Assembly: GCF_008711465.1 (NCBI RefSeq) | Contig: NZ_VXKQ01000010.1 | Coordinates: forward strand, 56,589 to 120,588 | DNA length: 64,000 nt | DNA from: Francisella sp. SYW-9 | Lineage (GTDB): Bacteria > Pseudomonadota > Gammaproteobacteria > Francisellales > Francisellaceae | Direction of reading: 5' to 3' | Part shown: in pieces, positions 44,047 through 54,857 of the stretch | How positions within the stretch are numbered: position 1 is the stretch's first letter | Layout: the number at the start of each line of letters is the position of its first letter | The notes under the pieces: generated by a model | What the model was told of the DNA's origin: nothing | The model's database searches: none | Seen by the model: only the letters and a program-made list of their open reading frames with translations | Position numbers and translations under genes: made by a program

Positions 44047-46785
44047 ATGCTACAAGAATTTAAATCTAAAGTCAGTGATTTCTTAAATAATGATCAAATA
44101 GTTGAAAATGAACTTCTAAGATATGCCTACTCTACTGATGCTAGTCTTTATCGAATGGTCCCAAAACTTGTTCTAATTGTTTCAAATGAGCAAGAGGTTA
44201 TTAAGCTTATAAACTTAGCTAGTCAGTATGATATTAAGCTTACTTTTAGAACAGCTGGCACAAGTCTTTCTGGTCAAGCAGTAACAGAAGAGGTGTTAGT
44301 TGTTTTAGCCACAGACTCATGGCTGGATTATAAAATTTTAGACGACGGTAAAAAAATCAAACTACAACCAAGTATCATTGGAGCTGAAGCAAATAAGTAT
44401 CTTAAGATCTATGATAGAAAAATCGGTCCAGATCCAGGATCGATTAATACAGCTAAAATTGGTGGTATTATAGCAAATAATTCAAGTGGCATGTGTTGTG
44501 GTACTGCTAAAAACTCATATGCTACATTAGATTATATGCGAGTCGTTTTTGCTGATGGGGAGGTCCTTGACACTTCAGATCAGGCTAGTATTGCTAACTT
44601 TAGAAATAATAAAAGTGAATTTATAAACAAAATTTTAGATACTCGCCAACAAATTATAAATAGCCTAGAATTAGTTGAATTTATAACAAAAAAATTCTCT
44701 ATTAAGAATACTAGTGGTTATAGTTTAAATGCATTTTTAGATTTTGAAGATCCTATAAAAATTATTGAAAGGCTAATAATAGGTTCAGAAGGAACTCTAG
44801 GTTTTGTCAGTAGTGTCACATTAAATACAGTTCCAGAATATAAACAAAAAGCTTTAAACCTTATTTATGGACAACTTGATGATCTTATAGATCTAACGAC
44901 AAAGATAGCTTCACTTAATCCCTCATCAGTTGAGCTTTTAGACTATTTATCATTAAAGTCAGTTTCAGATGTTGCGGATTTACAACCATTTTTAATACCT
45001 TTAGAAGATGAGAATATAGCAGCTATTATGGTAGAGCTTGCTGAAAAAGACCCCCAAGCATTAGAGTTAAAATTAACTAAAGTAGAGAGCTATATAAAAC
45101 AGACAAATATTATCCATCAGGTAGGGTTTAGAAAAGATGAGAATGAGATACAAACTCTATGGAAAACTAGAAATGGTGTATTACCTACAGTAGCAGGGCA
45201 AAGACCAGATGGGACTAGTGTTTTAATCGAAGATATAGCGGTAAATATTTTAGATCTTGCAAATCTTATTAAAGATGTAAAAAAAATGTTTATAAAATAT
45301 AACTACTCTAACGCAGCTATTTTTGGTCATGTTTTAGCTGGTAATATTCATTTTGTCCTTACTCCTAATTTTAATAATGAAAATGAAGTTATAGAATACG
45401 ATAAGTTTATGCATGAGCTAACATCATTAGTTGCCAAAAAATATAATGGCTCTCTAAAAGCAGAGCATGGTAGTGGTAGAAATATTTCACCATTTGCAAT
45501 AGTTGAATGGGGTGAAAAATGCTGGGATATTATGTGGCAAATAAAAAGTTTATTTGATCCAAAAAACATTCTTAATCCAGATGTTAAATTAACAAAAGAT
45601 AAGAATTTACATAAAAAAAATCTTAAAGAATTAAATAATGTAGATAATCAGATTGATAAATGTATGGAATGTGGCTTTTGTGAACCTGTGTGCCCATCAC
45701 GCAATTTAAGTCTAACCCCTAGACAAAGAAATACTGTGGCAAGAAAAATAAAAACATTGCACGGTAAGCAGAAAGAACAATGGCTAAAAGATTATCAATA
45801 TTATGGAGTTGAGACTTGTGCAACAACAAGTCTTTGTAAAACTCGCTGCCCTGTAGATATTGATACAGGAGCATTTATTCTTAATAAAAAAGAAAGAACT
45901 GATGGTTTAGTTAATCATGCTAAAGAAATAAGAATTGCAAAACAAAAGGTCAAACTAGGTAATTTAGCTGGAAGTATCTTAGGTAGAAGTAATTTGCAAA
46001 AAGTGACTCAACATCTTCATAGTAAGTTCAAATCTATTCCAATATATTTAGAGACCATGCCTCAAGCGCAAAAATCTAAATTCACTAATTCAGGCCTATC
46101 TAATAAAGAAAAAGTTTTACTATTGCCATCATGTCCAAATAGAATTTTTGCGACAGATAAAGATTATCAAAAATATCCTAGTCAAATAATTCTAGAAAAG
46201 CTAGGTTTTGATATTGAATATCCTAATAGTTTAGACAAACAATGTTGTGGTCAAATGTATCATTCAAAAGCAAACCATGAACAACAGCAGGCATCACAAA
46301 ATCTTTTGCAAAGTAGTATTGATTTTGAAAGTTATAATTATGTTGTAACAGATAGTAGTTCTTGTTCAAACTTTGCTAAAGATCAAAATATTGAGATATT
46401 AAATATTAATAATTTGATTTTAACTAATTTAGACAAATTAAGTTTAAAGAAAAAATTTAAAAAAATAGCTCTGCATATAGACTGTTCAACTAGGAAGCAA
46501 AATATTGATGATAAATATATCAAAGCTTTGAACAAATGCTGTGATGAGGTTGTTATTCCTGAAAGAATATATTGTTGTGGATTTGCTGGAGATAAAGGTT
46601 TTACAACTCCTGAGTTAAATAAGGTTAGTTTAGGCTCCTTAAATAATCAAATAAAAGACTGTGATATTGGAGTTAGTTTTAATAGAAGTTGTCAAATAGG
46701 ATTATCCTATCATGGAAAAGTAAAATATATTTCTTTTACAGAATTATTGATTGAATGCTTGGAAGGTAGAAATTCAGCTTATTAA
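44047..46785 (+). CDS. FAD-linked, Fe-S D-lactate dehydrogenase-type oxidoreductase
   Basis: A 912-residue multidomain enzyme. The N-terminus is an FAD-binding PCMH domain ([12 protein letters not shown], about 73-84, and [15 protein letters not shown], about 132-146). FAD-oxidase C follows, with G-H-V-L-A-G-N-I-H and H-G-S-G-R. Two 4Fe-4S clusters come next ([12 protein letters not shown] from 539; [12 protein letters not shown] from about 591). The C-terminal CCG domains end with C-C-G-Q and C-C-G-F-A-G-D. This fusion is typical of bacterial D-lactate dehydrogenases and YdiJ-type enzymes feeding electrons to the quinone pool. Confidence 0.88.
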   Translation: MLQEFKSKVSDFLNNDQIVENELLRYAYSTDASLYRMVPKLVLIVSNEQEVIKLINLASQYDIKLTFRTAGTSLSGQAVTEEVLVVLATDSWLDYKILDDGKKIKLQPSIIGAEANKYLKIYDRKIGPDPGSINTAKIGGIIANNSSGMCCGTAKNSYATLDYMRVVFADGEVLDTSDQASIANFRNNKSEFINKILDTRQQIINSLELVEFITKKFSIKNTSGYSLNAFLDFEDPIKIIERLIIGSEGTLGFVSSVTLNTVPEYKQKALNLIYGQLDDLIDLTTKIASLNPSSVELLDYLSLKSVSDVADLQPFLIPLEDENIAAIMVELAEKDPQALELKLTKVESYIKQTNIIHQVGFRKDENEIQTLWKTRNGVLPTVAGQRPDGTSVLIEDIAVNILDLANLIKDVKKMFIKYNYSNAAIFGHVLAGNIHFVLTPNFNNENEVIEYDKFMHELTSLVAKKYNGSLKAEHGSGRNISPFAIVEWGEKCWDIMWQIKSLFDPKNILNPDVKLTKDKNLHKKNLKELNNVDNQIDKCMECGFCEPVCPSRNLSLTPRQRNTVARKIKTLHGKQKEQWLKDYQYYGVETCATTSLCKTRCPVDIDTGAFILNKKERTDGLVNHAKEIRIAKQKVKLGNLAGSILGRSNLQKVTQHLHSKFKSIPIYLETMPQAQKSKFTNSGLSNKEKVLLLPSCPNRIFATDKDYQKYPSQIILEKLGFDIEYPNSLDKQCCGQMYHSKANHEQQQASQNLLQSSIDFESYNYVVTDSSSCSNFAKDQNIEILNINNLILTNLDKLSLKKKFKKIALHIDCSTRKQNIDDKYIKALNKCCDEVVIPERIYCCGFAGDKGFTTPELNKVSLGSLNNQIKDCDIGVSFNRSCQIGLSYHGKVKYISFTELLIECLEGRNSAY

Positions 46786-47432
46786 GCTATATTACTGAAA
46801 ATATCTTGAGATACTTTTTCAACAGCTTGATCGCCATTAACTTTAATATATTTTGGTGTTTTTGTATTATTTGAAGAGAAGTTTCTATAAAAATCAACTA
46901 GCTTAGCCGTTTGTTGATGATATACAGAAAGTCTCTCTCTGACAGTATCTTCATTATCGTCAGTACGAGTTATTAAAGCTTCTCCAGTTACATCATCTTT
47001 ATCAGCAACTTTAGGAGGATTAAATTTGATATGATAAGTTCTACCTGATGCTGGATGAACTCTTCTACCTGTGATTCTTTCTATTAGAAGCTCATTAGCA
47101 ACATCAACCTCAACTATATAGTCGATATTTATACCTAGCTTATCTAACTGTTCAGCTTGCTCTATAGTTCTAGGTACGCCATCAAGTAGGAAACCATTTT
47201 TACAATCATCTTTAGATATTCTATCTTTAACAATTTCTATAATAAACTCATCTGAAACTAATTGACCAGCATCTAGAACTTTTTTTAGCTCATTACCAAT
47301 TTCACTGCCTGATTTAATAGTTTCTCTAATCATATCACCAGTAGAAATATGAGCGATATTGTATTTTTGTTCAATTATTTTTGCTTGAGTTCCCTTACCT
47401 GCTCCAGGAGCTCCGAGTAGTATTATACGCAT
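46782..47432 (-). CDS. adk: adenylate kinase
   Basis: A 216-residue long-form adenylate kinase that balances AMP, ADP and ATP. The P-loop G-A-P-G-A-G-K-G-T (7-15), T-G-D-M-I-R (AMP-binding), L-D-G-V-P-R-T (about 82-88) and a LID with [12 protein letters not shown] are present. The LID lacks the four-Cys zinc site and uses polar residues as in E. coli (214). It converges with the FAD enzyme, overlapping it by 4 bp at the ends. Confidence 0.97.
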   Translation of the reverse strand: MRIILLGAPGAGKGTQAKIIEQKYNIAHISTGDMIRETIKSGSEIGNELKKVLDAGQLVSDEFIIEIVKDRISKDDCKNGFLLDGVPRTIEQAEQLDKLGINIDYIVEVDVANELLIERITGRRVHPASGRTYHIKFNPPKVADKDDVTGEALITRTDDNEDTVRERLSVYHQQTAKLVDFYRNFSSNNTKTPKYIKVNGDQAVEKVSQDIFSNIA

Positions 47433-47522
47433 AGTTTTATTGGCCTTAACCTTGAAAGAATAGTTTACATAACATGCATTTAATTATAGAATAAATGTAA
47501 GTATATATCTAGAAATAGAAGA

Positions 47523-47588
47523 CTAATTTTTAGATTAATAGTAGCTAATTTTTATATTAAGAGTGGCTAATTTTTGAGTTAAGTGGGT
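47523..47588 (+). promoter_or_regulatory. three tandem 22-bp repeats upstream of pilM
   Basis: CTAATTTTT recurs at 47523, 47545 and 47567, each followed by a related 13-bp segment (xTTAA near the middle, GTxG at the end), so three 22-bp units stand in a row. The last ends 11 bp before the pilM ATG. Two helical turns per unit would put repeated binding sites on the same DNA face; an upstream activator or nucleoid protein site is possible. Confidence 0.5.
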
Positions 47589-47599
47589 AAAAGAGAAAG

Positions 47600-48604
47600 A
47601 TGATATCATTTCTACTTGAAAAAAGACGCATAAAAGCGCAAAAGACAGTTTTAGGTATTGAGTTTGATACTTCATCATTATCTGCTGTAAAGCTTGATAA
47701 AACTTCTAATGGATACTCACTTGTAAGCTATTTTAGTGATACCTTTCCGCCAGAAGCATATTTTGAAGGACAGTTAACATCTGATTATGTAGGCAGTACT
47801 ATTGCTGAAACTATAGCAGTTAATAAATTAGGACGCTCTACAAAGTTAGGATTCACAAGTTATAATGATATTGATGTCATTAAAGAAGAAATTATATGCG
47901 ATAAAAAAGCTTTAGAGATTATAGAAAAACAAGGTGTTATATTTTATATTGTTGAACATTTCTTGAAAAAGAGATACCCTGATAACTATATGGAAGTAGC
48001 TTTTGACTATTATGATGATATTAGTGAAAAAGGTATCTTAACTGTATATTATATTTCAGATGTAGCTAAAATAAATCAATTACGTGATATTGCAACAAAA
48101 GCAAAAAAAGCATTGTCTGTATGTACTTTAGATAAATTAGCAATAGTTAGTTTTGTAAAAGAGCTTTTTCTGTCTGAAATATCTAAAAATAAAGGTGATA
48201 GTGTTTTTCTAGGATTGTATGCTGATAAATTATCAATATGTAGTTTTTCTGCTAGTGGCGAGCTTAGAAGTTATGAAACTGTAAAGATTTATAATACAGA
48301 AATCTCAGATGCTAGCTATACTGATGAGGCTATTCAACTTTTGCTAAGATTTATAGACTTCATGTCTTTAGATATGCCTCATAATGATTTTGATTCATTT
48401 GAAGATACTGAGAGCACTCATGTATATATATACGGTCTTAAACAAGGTTTTGAAAGTATTTTTGAATCAATAACGGATTTATCTCAAAAGCAATGTGAAA
48501 TATTAAATCCATTTGTAAATATTCAACATGATAGTTTTGATATGATAGATCAACCGTATCGCTATGTGATTCCTATAGCAATAGCTATGAGGGAGGCGCT
48601 GTAA
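47600..48604 (+). CDS. pilM: type IV pilus inner-membrane assembly protein PilM
   Basis: A 334-residue actin-like (SHS2/FtsA-fold) cytoplasmic protein that anchors the PilN-PilO complex. The opening V-L-G-I-E-F-D-T-S-S-L-S-A-V-K-L near residue 18 is the nucleotide-binding strand of the fold, here divergent from Pseudomonas PilM. A late G-L-K-Q-G-F-E-S segment is near 275. Identification is greatly supported by the order pilM-N-O-P-Q. It begins the operon, divergent from adk, with a 167-bp intergenic region. Confidence 0.88.
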   Translation: MISFLLEKRRIKAQKTVLGIEFDTSSLSAVKLDKTSNGYSLVSYFSDTFPPEAYFEGQLTSDYVGSTIAETIAVNKLGRSTKLGFTSYNDIDVIKEEIICDKKALEIIEKQGVIFYIVEHFLKKRYPDNYMEVAFDYYDDISEKGILTVYYISDVAKINQLRDIATKAKKALSVCTLDKLAIVSFVKELFLSEISKNKGDSVFLGLYADKLSICSFSASGELRSYETVKIYNTEISDASYTDEAIQLLLRFIDFMSLDMPHNDFDSFEDTESTHVYIYGLKQGFESIFESITDLSQKQCEILNPFVNIQHDSFDMIDQPYRYVIPIAIAMREAL

Positions 48605-49165
48605 ATGAGAAATTTAAACTTTATAAGAGGGCGCTGGAGAAGAAAACAACTTATATATATAGTAACTGACTTTGCTTTTTTGGGATTCATTGCGTTTGCT
48701 TTAATGTTTTCTCTTTCTGTGGTTTTTTCATGGTCAAGTGATGAAGATATAAAAGTAAAAAATTATTTACAAACACAAATTTCAAAATTAAATAAACAAG
48801 CTTCTGAATATCGTGATGTTAAAAAGCAAAGAGATAAACTATTGGATATGTCTTCAGATTTGGCAAATATTAAGGCGAGTCAGTACTATATCTTACTTGG
48901 GGTAGAAAAGATTTCTCGAGCTATTACAGATCAGCTTTATATAACAAATATGAATTATGTTACAAGTTCAGATACATTAATATTAAATGGAGAGGTTAGA
49001 GATCTTAAACTTCTTTCTGTATTTATGAAAAATTTGGAGATAGAATTTAGGGTTGATAAAGTTGAGCTTAAAAGTCTAGGATCAGAGAAAAATGGTCAAA
49101 GAAGTTTCTCTTTAGAGTTCAAGTTTGGTGAAGATAATGCGTTTAAGGGAGATAGTGTTAGATGA
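48605..49165 (+). CDS. pilN: type IV pilus assembly protein PilN
   Basis: A 186-residue bitopic membrane protein. A short basic N-terminus (N-L-N-F-I-R-G-R-W-R-R) precedes one membrane helix (about 18-43), then a periplasmic coiled coil (about 50-85) and a ferredoxin-like domain. PilN binds PilM through its N-terminal tail and PilO through the periplasmic part. The start directly abuts the pilM stop, and pilO begins in an ATGA overlap. Confidence 0.9.
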   Translation: MRNLNFIRGRWRRKQLIYIVTDFAFLGFIAFALMFSLSVVFSWSSDEDIKVKNYLQTQISKLNKQASEYRDVKKQRDKLLDMSSDLANIKASQYYILLGVEKISRAITDQLYITNMNYVTSSDTLILNGEVRDLKLLSVFMKNLEIEFRVDKVELKSLGSEKNGQRSFSLEFKFGEDNAFKGDSVR

Positions 49166-49761
49166 AGGAAAGAGTAGAAAAGTTTTTTTTATCTAATAAG
49201 TATTCTAAATTAATTATAGATACTCCTTTAAAGTTCAAACTTCCTGTGATGGTAATAGTACTTGCTATTTTTATATTTTGTTTTTATCTAGCGTTGGTAA
49301 ATCCCGTTCTTTTAGAAGAACAGAGAGCCCAATCTCAGATTAAGTCTATGCAAGCAAGAATTCCAAGTTTGATAAAAAAACAAAAAGACTTAGTAGCTTT
49401 AAAAAACGAAGTTAAAATATTAGAACATCATAATGCTGAAGAAAGATATAGTATTCCAGAGAAGCATTCTGTACCTATATTCTTATCAACTCTTAATGAA
49501 GCTATTAGCAGTTCAGGAATGACTGTTATAGATCTATCTCCTGCTGGTGTTGAGAAAAATAAATATTTAGACTTATATGCTCTTAATTTTAAAGCAAAAC
49601 TAAGCGGAAGCTTTTCTCAAATGATAAAATTATTTGTTGCTTTAATTGATATGAAAGACATTGCAGTTATTACAAATATAAATATAAAAAAAGAGTCTGA
49701 TACTAAGTTACTTATAGAGCTAAATTTACAGACCTATTCACGTCAAGGAGTGGGGGCTTAG
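49162..49761 (+). CDS. pilO: type IV pilus assembly protein PilO
   Basis: A 199-residue inner-membrane protein with one helix (about residues 25-48), a periplasmic coiled coil (about 55-90) that pairs with PilN, and a ferredoxin-like C-terminal domain (S-T-L-N-E-A-I-S-S-S-G to N-L-Q-T-Y-S-R). PilO has close relatives of about 205 residues in other gammaproteobacteria. It overlaps pilN by four bases. Confidence 0.9.
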   Translation: MKERVEKFFLSNKYSKLIIDTPLKFKLPVMVIVLAIFIFCFYLALVNPVLLEEQRAQSQIKSMQARIPSLIKKQKDLVALKNEVKILEHHNAEERYSIPEKHSVPIFLSTLNEAISSSGMTVIDLSPAGVEKNKYLDLYALNFKAKLSGSFSQMIKLFVALIDMKDIAVITNINIKKESDTKLLIELNLQTYSRQGVGA

Positions 49762-49766
49762 ATTAG

Positions 49767-50348
49767 ATGGCTAGATTTTCTTTATTATTTGTTACTTTTT
49801 TTATTTTCCTTGGGACATATAGTCTAAGTTTTGCTAGTTATGACTCTAGAGTTAAGCAAATCGATCAATTTATACAAAATAAAATGAGAACTATAAAAAG
49901 TTCAGAAAAATTAGAAATTCCAGAATATAAAGGTGATACTTTAAGTTTTGAAAGGCTTTCAAAGATAAGAAATTTATTTGATATAAATCATAGCTTACCA
50001 TTTGAGAAAAAAAGACAAACTCAGACACAAAAGAAAAAAATCGTAAAACTAAAACCTATAGTTATTCCACCTCCATTACAAAAGATTATGCAAACTAAGC
50101 CTACAAATCTACAACAGTACCCTATTAATTCATTTAAATTTGAAGGAACTGTGTACCAGAATAATCAAAAATGGGGAGTTGTTGAGAATCCTCAAGAAAA
50201 GAAACCTATTTATATAAAGCCAGGTGAGCTAATAGGAAATAACTATGGCCAAGTTGATAATGTCACAAAAGAAGGCATTGTCGTAAGTGAATGGAAAAAA
50301 AATACAAGTAAAAGAGTTTGGGAAAAATCTCAAGTAGTTATACATTAA
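49767..50348 (+). CDS. pilP: type IV pilus assembly protein PilP
   Basis: A 193-residue periplasmic protein. A signal peptide (residues 1-23, ending S-F-A) takes it across the membrane; a lipobox is not evident, although PilP is a lipoprotein in many species. The proline-rich linker (about 75-105) precedes the HR domain (N-S-F-K-F-E-G-T-V-Y-Q-N-N-Q-K-W-G-V-V-E, then G-E-L-I-G-N-N-Y-G), which contacts the PilQ secretin. It lies 5 bp after pilO. Confidence 0.88.
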   Translation: MARFSLLFVTFFIFLGTYSLSFASYDSRVKQIDQFIQNKMRTIKSSEKLEIPEYKGDTLSFERLSKIRNLFDINHSLPFEKKRQTQTQKKKIVKLKPIVIPPPLQKIMQTKPTNLQQYPINSFKFEGTVYQNNQKWGVVENPQEKKPIYIKPGELIGNNYGQVDNVTKEGIVVSEWKKNTSKRVWEKSQVVIH

Positions 50349-50354
50349 GGTAAA

Positions 50355-52133
50355 ATGATGTTTTTTAGAAAAAAGAAGTTATTAACAATTTTAACAATAT
50401 TAGGTGGTGTTCTTGGTTATGAATCATCTTTTGCTGAGACCACAAAAAAAAGTCCAACAACTACTAGTGTTAATCCTACTCAAAAAACTACACAACCTCA
50501 AACTAAAATAGTTGGCCGTGATCAGAACAAGAATATTAATAATGAAAAACACATAAAAGATCTAGAGTTTCATCGTAGTCTAAATGGAGGAGCTGTATTT
50601 AAGGTATTATTTGAAGAAAATGTAAGTAATTTTTCAGATTATAAAACTAAATTATCTCAAGATGGTTATACTCTAACTATAACTTTTAACGATACTACAA
50701 TATCAGATAGATGGGTGAGTAATATTGATACTAAGGTATTTAATACTATTGTTGACTCTATTAAAGTTCATAAAGAAGATCATAGTGTAGTTTTTGTTAT
50801 TCATTCTCTTGATAGGATTGCTTTAAGTGACTTAAAGGAAGGCGGTGCTTTCAAATTTAAGATTGATAGACGTAATAGCCGCGTTGAAGGATTTAATATT
50901 AATGAGCCTATCTCTATCTCATTTAAAGATGCTCCTGTACAAACAGTATTACAAGTTTTATCTGAATTTGCTGGTTTAAACCTTGTTGTAAGTAGTAGTG
51001 TCCGCGGGAATATTTCTATTGATTTAAAGAATGTTCCTTGGAATGAAGTAATGAATATTGTTCTTGTAAGTAAAGGCTTGGCAACTAAGAAAATGAATAG
51101 TATTTTATATGTTGCTACAGCTGCTGAAATTGCTGCTCAAGAGCAATTAGAATTACAAACAAAACGCTCTCTAGAAAACAATGCAACTTTAGTAACTGAG
51201 TTTATACCATTAAACTACACTACAGCTCAAGCAGCACAAACTGTAATTACTTCGATGGCTAAGCAAAATGGTGGCATAATGTCACCAAGAGGTAGTATAA
51301 CCTCAGATGCACGGACAAATACCCTTATTGTTACTGATACTGAAGAAAAAATGCCACGTATAAAAGAGGTTCTTAATGAGATAGATGTTCCGAATGATCA
51401 GGTCTTGATTGAATCTAGAATTGTTGAGGTATCTAGAGAAAATAAATTAGAACTAGGCTTTAATTATGGTTTTGAAGGTACTGATGGAACTAATGTAGCC
51501 TTTAATACATTTAATTTACCCGCAGGAGGAGGTGGTGGTGTAGCTCCTGTGCGAAATCCTGTAACAAACCTTGCAGGAGCTACAGCTGAGCTTGGTTATA
51601 CTATTTTTGGTGGCGCTAAACTAACTGTTGAAATTCAAGCATTAGAAGATGAAACGCTTCTTAATCAAGTAGCTTCGCCACACCTAGTTGTAGCAAATAA
51701 TGAAACAGCATTTATCAAGCAGGGTGAAGATATTCCATATAACCAATCTACAGCATCAGGTGCTGCTTCTATTGCTTTTCAGGAGGCAGTATTGGAGTTA
51801 CAAGTAACTCCACAAATTGCTCCTGATGGTAACATAGTTATGGATTTACTAATAACTAAGAATAGTGTTAACCCAACACCTACTGGTGAGGGTAATCCTC
51901 CAGCGATTAATAAAAGAGAAATTACTACAAAAATAATGACTAAAGATGGCCAGACTGTCGTTATAGGTGGTATATATGAGAAGATACAAAATGAAACCCG
52001 TAGGAAAATCCCTATTTTAGGAGATATTCCATATCTTGGTTATTTATTTAGTTATACAAATATAAGTGATAAAGATAATGAGCTTTTAATATTTATAACT
52101 CCGAAAATTATAGAAACAAAAATACAAAGATAA
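50355..52133 (+). CDS. pilQ: type IV pilus secretin PilQ
   Basis: The 592-residue outer-membrane secretin that lets the pilus through. It has a signal peptide (1-27), an AMIN domain (about 68-165), an STN/N0 domain (I-S-F-K-D-A-P-V-Q-T-V-L-Q-V-L, about 192-250), an N1 domain (F-I-P-L-N-Y-T-T-A-Q-A-A, about 283-345), and the secretin core (V-L-I-E-S-R-I-V-E-V near 350; V-I-G-G-I-Y and P-I-L-G-D-I-P-Y-L-G-Y-L-F near 540-570). Pseudomonas PilQ is longer (714), with an additional AMIN repeat, so this one is compact. Confidence 0.95.
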   Translation: MMFFRKKKLLTILTILGGVLGYESSFAETTKKSPTTTSVNPTQKTTQPQTKIVGRDQNKNINNEKHIKDLEFHRSLNGGAVFKVLFEENVSNFSDYKTKLSQDGYTLTITFNDTTISDRWVSNIDTKVFNTIVDSIKVHKEDHSVVFVIHSLDRIALSDLKEGGAFKFKIDRRNSRVEGFNINEPISISFKDAPVQTVLQVLSEFAGLNLVVSSSVRGNISIDLKNVPWNEVMNIVLVSKGLATKKMNSILYVATAAEIAAQEQLELQTKRSLENNATLVTEFIPLNYTTAQAAQTVITSMAKQNGGIMSPRGSITSDARTNTLIVTDTEEKMPRIKEVLNEIDVPNDQVLIESRIVEVSRENKLELGFNYGFEGTDGTNVAFNTFNLPAGGGGGVAPVRNPVTNLAGATAELGYTIFGGAKLTVEIQALEDETLLNQVASPHLVVANNETAFIKQGEDIPYNQSTASGAASIAFQEAVLELQVTPQIAPDGNIVMDLLITKNSVNPTPTGEGNPPAINKREITTKIMTKDGQTVVIGGIYEKIQNETRRKIPILGDIPYLGYLFSYTNISDKDNELLIFITPKIIETKIQR

Positions 52134-52261
52134 TAGTAGTATATAATAGTTGCAAAAATATTGATATTTCTGTATCTTATATAGCTATAATTTTTATATA
52201 AAAGGGGTGATTAGTAACTAACTATCACAGTGTATAATCAACTTATAATTTTGAGTCAAAA

Positions 52262-52792
52262 ATGATAAGAACAAAAAATATTTTCTTAATAGGTCCAGTG
52301 GGTGCTGGAAAATCTACTATAGGTAAACAACTAGCAAAAGAATTAAAACTAGAATTTGTAGATTCTGATGAAACTATCGAAAAAAAATGTGGAGTAGACA
52401 TTAATTGGATTTTTGATTTAGAGGGTGAAGAAGGCTTTAGAAACCGTGAAAGAGATGTAATTGCTGAGATATTAACTGAAAAACAAAATATCGTCTTAGC
52501 GACTGGTGGTGGTGCTATATTAGATCCAGATACAAGATCTTTATTATCATCAAGAGGTAAGGTGGTTTATTTGGAAGCAACTATTGAGCAACAACTTGAA
52601 AGAACAGCAAAAGATACCAAAAGACCACTGCTAAGAGTTGATGATAAAAAGCCAGTATTAGAAGAGTTAATGGCTGAAAGAGAACCATTATATAGAAGTA
52701 TTGCTGATGTTGTCGTTGAAACAAATGGAGCAACAGTGAAAAATATAGTAAATAAAATATCTACATTTTTAGTTGAAGAAACAATCCTGTGA
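52262..52792 (+). CDS. aroK: shikimate kinase
   Basis: A 176-residue kinase of the shikimate pathway. The P-loop is G-P-V-G-A-G-K-S-T (11-19), D-S-D (35-37) binds shikimate, and G-G-G-A-I (about 80-84) and R-P-L-L (about 121-124) complete the site. It lies 128 bp after pilQ, in the common gammaproteobacterial order pilQ-aroK-aroB. AroB starts at a GTG that overlaps its stop. Confidence 0.96.
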   Translation: MIRTKNIFLIGPVGAGKSTIGKQLAKELKLEFVDSDETIEKKCGVDINWIFDLEGEEGFRNRERDVIAEILTEKQNIVLATGGGAILDPDTRSLLSSRGKVVYLEATIEQQLERTAKDTKRPLLRVDDKKPVLEELMAEREPLYRSIADVVVETNGATVKNIVNKISTFLVEETIL

Positions 52793-53859
52793 TAGATAAG
52801 CTACAAGTAAATCCCACATCAAGTGAAAGTTATAAAATAGTCATAGATTCATCTCTAGACTATTCTTATATCAATAAATATATAACTAACAAACAAGTCC
52901 TTATTGTAACAAATACAACTGTTGAAAAACTTTACTTAAAAGATATCTTGGATTTTGTAGCAAAGGTTGCATATAGCCATACTTGTATTTTAGAAGATGG
53001 AGAACAATATAAGTCTCAACAAAGTTTAGATAAAATACTATCAACTTTATTAGAGAATAAATTCACACGCTCTTCTTCAGTGTTAATAGCTCTTGGAGGT
53101 GGTGTAATAGGTGATATTACAGGCTTTGCTGCTGCTATCTATCAACGTGGTGTTGATTTTATTCAAATACCGACGACATTACTTTCTCAAGTTGATTCTT
53201 CAGTTGGTGGTAAAACTGCAATAAATCATGTCCTTGGTAAAAATATGATTGGTGCTTTTTACCAACCTAAGCTTGTATATACATCTGTCGAGTTTTATAA
53301 AACCTTACCTACTAGAGAATTTACAGCTGGTATGGCTGAGGTTGTAAAATATGCTTTTATATCTAAAGACTTCTATAATTGGTTAAAATCTAATAGACAA
53401 AAGATCTTAGAGAAAGATCAGAAAACTCTAATAGAAATGATAAAAAGAAGCTGCCAAATCAAAGCACAAGTAGTTGCAGAAGATGAAAAAGAAGTAACAG
53501 GCGCTAGAGCTATACTTAATTTCGGTCATACTTTTGGTCATGCCATTGAAAAGTGTCAAAAATATCTTGGATTGAAGCATGGAGAAGCTGTAGGTGTTGG
53601 TATGGCTCAGGCTATCGACTTCTCATGTTTTCTAGGTATGATAACTTCTCAACAAGCTGAAGAGTTTAAAGACTTTATTACAAGTTTTAATATATCTATA
53701 GATTTTCCTAAAGATGTAGATAAGAAAGAATATCTTGATGCGATGCTTTTAGATAAGAAAAATAGTAATAAAATGCTCAAATTTATTTTAATCAATAATA
53801 TAGGAGACTTGAAGTTATTAGCAGAGTCTCAAGAGAATCTTAAAAAGTTTATATATTAG
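52789..53859 (+). CDS. aroB: 3-dehydroquinate synthase
   Basis: A 356-residue NAD- and metal-dependent enzyme converting DAHP to 3-dehydroquinate. Motifs are E-D-G-E-Q-Y-K (about 67-73), [15 protein letters not shown] (about 102-116), [16 protein letters not shown] (about 126-141), and the metal-binding histidines in N-F-G-H-T-F-G-H-A (about 243-251). It uses GTG as start, overlapping aroK by 4 bp. Confidence 0.97.
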   Translation: MIDKLQVNPTSSESYKIVIDSSLDYSYINKYITNKQVLIVTNTTVEKLYLKDILDFVAKVAYSHTCILEDGEQYKSQQSLDKILSTLLENKFTRSSSVLIALGGGVIGDITGFAAAIYQRGVDFIQIPTTLLSQVDSSVGGKTAINHVLGKNMIGAFYQPKLVYTSVEFYKTLPTREFTAGMAEVVKYAFISKDFYNWLKSNRQKILEKDQKTLIEMIKRSCQIKAQVVAEDEKEVTGARAILNFGHTFGHAIEKCQKYLGLKHGEAVGVGMAQAIDFSCFLGMITSQQAEEFKDFITSFNISIDFPKDVDKKEYLDAMLLDKKNSNKMLKFILINNIGDLKLLAESQENLKKFIY

Positions 53860-53963
53860 TATATTTAAAAATTAATATATCAAAATAATTCCATTTGTAA
53901 ATGTAGTTAATTATTTTTTAATGCGAAAGTTGAGATGTATTTTATAAAGAAGTTATGAGATTT

Positions 53964-54347
53964 TTAGCTTTTGCTATCGATTAAGTTTCTCGTAGCCTTC
54001 TTTAATTCATTTCTGTAATAATCTAGGTTTCTAGATGATTCATCTTTTAAGTCTTTTATTTGTTGAGTTAAGAAAGTAATCTGACTTTCTAAACTTTCTT
54101 TTAAATCTGAGATTCTTTGTTTTGATTGCTCTTGAAGTAAATCACAATATGATTTTGCATCTTTAGCTAATCTTTCAGCAGTTTCACGACGAATACTTTC
54201 TTTAACTAGAGCTGAGTAAAGCTTTTTGATTTTTATTTCATCATTTGGTTCATTTAATAATGTTGACCATTCTTCTGATATATTACTAAATAGATCTAAT
54301 TCATCTATTTCTTGAAGTATTTTTATAGCATTTTGACTAATAGCCAT
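53964..54347 (-). CDS. small coiled-coil protein of unknown function
   Basis: A 127-residue, soluble, strongly helical protein: residues 70-120 form a continuous coiled coil. No signal peptide, no enzymatic motif. Its start is divergent from sdhE with 207 bp between; it converges with aroB. I do not recognise the family. The length and heptad pattern might suit an oligomeric scaffold or chaperone-like role. Confidence 0.6.
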   Translation of the reverse strand: MAISQNAIKILQEIDELDLFSNISEEWSTLLNEPNDEIKIKKLYSALVKESIRRETAERLAKDAKSYCDLLQEQSKQRISDLKESLESQITFLTQQIKDLKDESSRNLDYYRNELKKATRNLIDSKS

Positions 54348-54493
54348 TAGATTACAGTCCTTATTAATTTTTTGATAAAACTATTATAGAGAAAATTAAC
54401 AGTTAATTTGAATTGATTATTAAACTAAACAAATAATACCTAATTGTTTGGTCAATTTAAAGTGTATTTTTTTAAATAATTTCGTTAAGTGTA

Positions 54494-54520
54494 TTGGTTG
54501 TATCGTTTGTATGGTATAAA
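54494..54520 (+). promoter_or_regulatory. likely promoter of sdhE-putA
   Basis: TTGGTT (54494-54499) and an extended -10, TGGTATAAA (TATAAA at 54515-54520), are spaced by 15 bp. The TG preceding the hexamer may compensate for the short spacing. It stands 34 bp before the sdhE ATG. Confidence 0.4.
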
Positions 54521-54554
54521 CTAGTGTAATTCTTGTTTTTATGGTCAATTAAAT

Positions 54555-54842
54555 ATGTTAATAAACAACGATAATCTTATATTTAGCTCTGTTGAAAAGA
54601 TAAAATATTCAGCAAGAAGGGGAATGCTTGAGCTTGATATCATATTAGCACCATATTTAAACAATTGTTATATGAAAGAAGATCTACAAAATAAAAAACT
54701 TTTTGTTGAATTTTTGACAAGTGAAGATAGTGATTTATTTGATTGGCTTTTTAAAGGGGTAGAAGCTCCTAAAAAATATCAAAAATTGATACGGAAAATC
54801 GTAGATGAAAAGAAAAGATTTAATGATAATAATTTAAAATAG
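54555..54842 (+). CDS. sdhE: succinate dehydrogenase assembly factor SdhE
   Basis: A 95-residue helical protein that helps attach FAD covalently to SdhA. The invariant R-G-M-L-E-L-D (R22-D28) and the later D-x-x-L-F-D-W-L-F (about 56-64) mark the family (YgfY in E. coli, 88 residues). It lies 15 bp before putA, a proline dehydrogenase flavoprotein, so its genomic partner is not the sdh operon. Confidence 0.9.
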   Translation: MLINNDNLIFSSVEKIKYSARRGMLELDIILAPYLNNCYMKEDLQNKKLFVEFLTSEDSDLFDWLFKGVEAPKKYQKLIRKIVDEKKRFNDNNLK

Positions 54843-54857
54843 AAAAGAGGAAGTCTT

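Noticed and set aside
52161..52201. Promoter for aroK from TTGATA and TATAAT
   Set aside because: The two hexamers are about 29 bp apart, too far for sigma-70; another promoter in the 128-bp gap is possible but was not pinned down.
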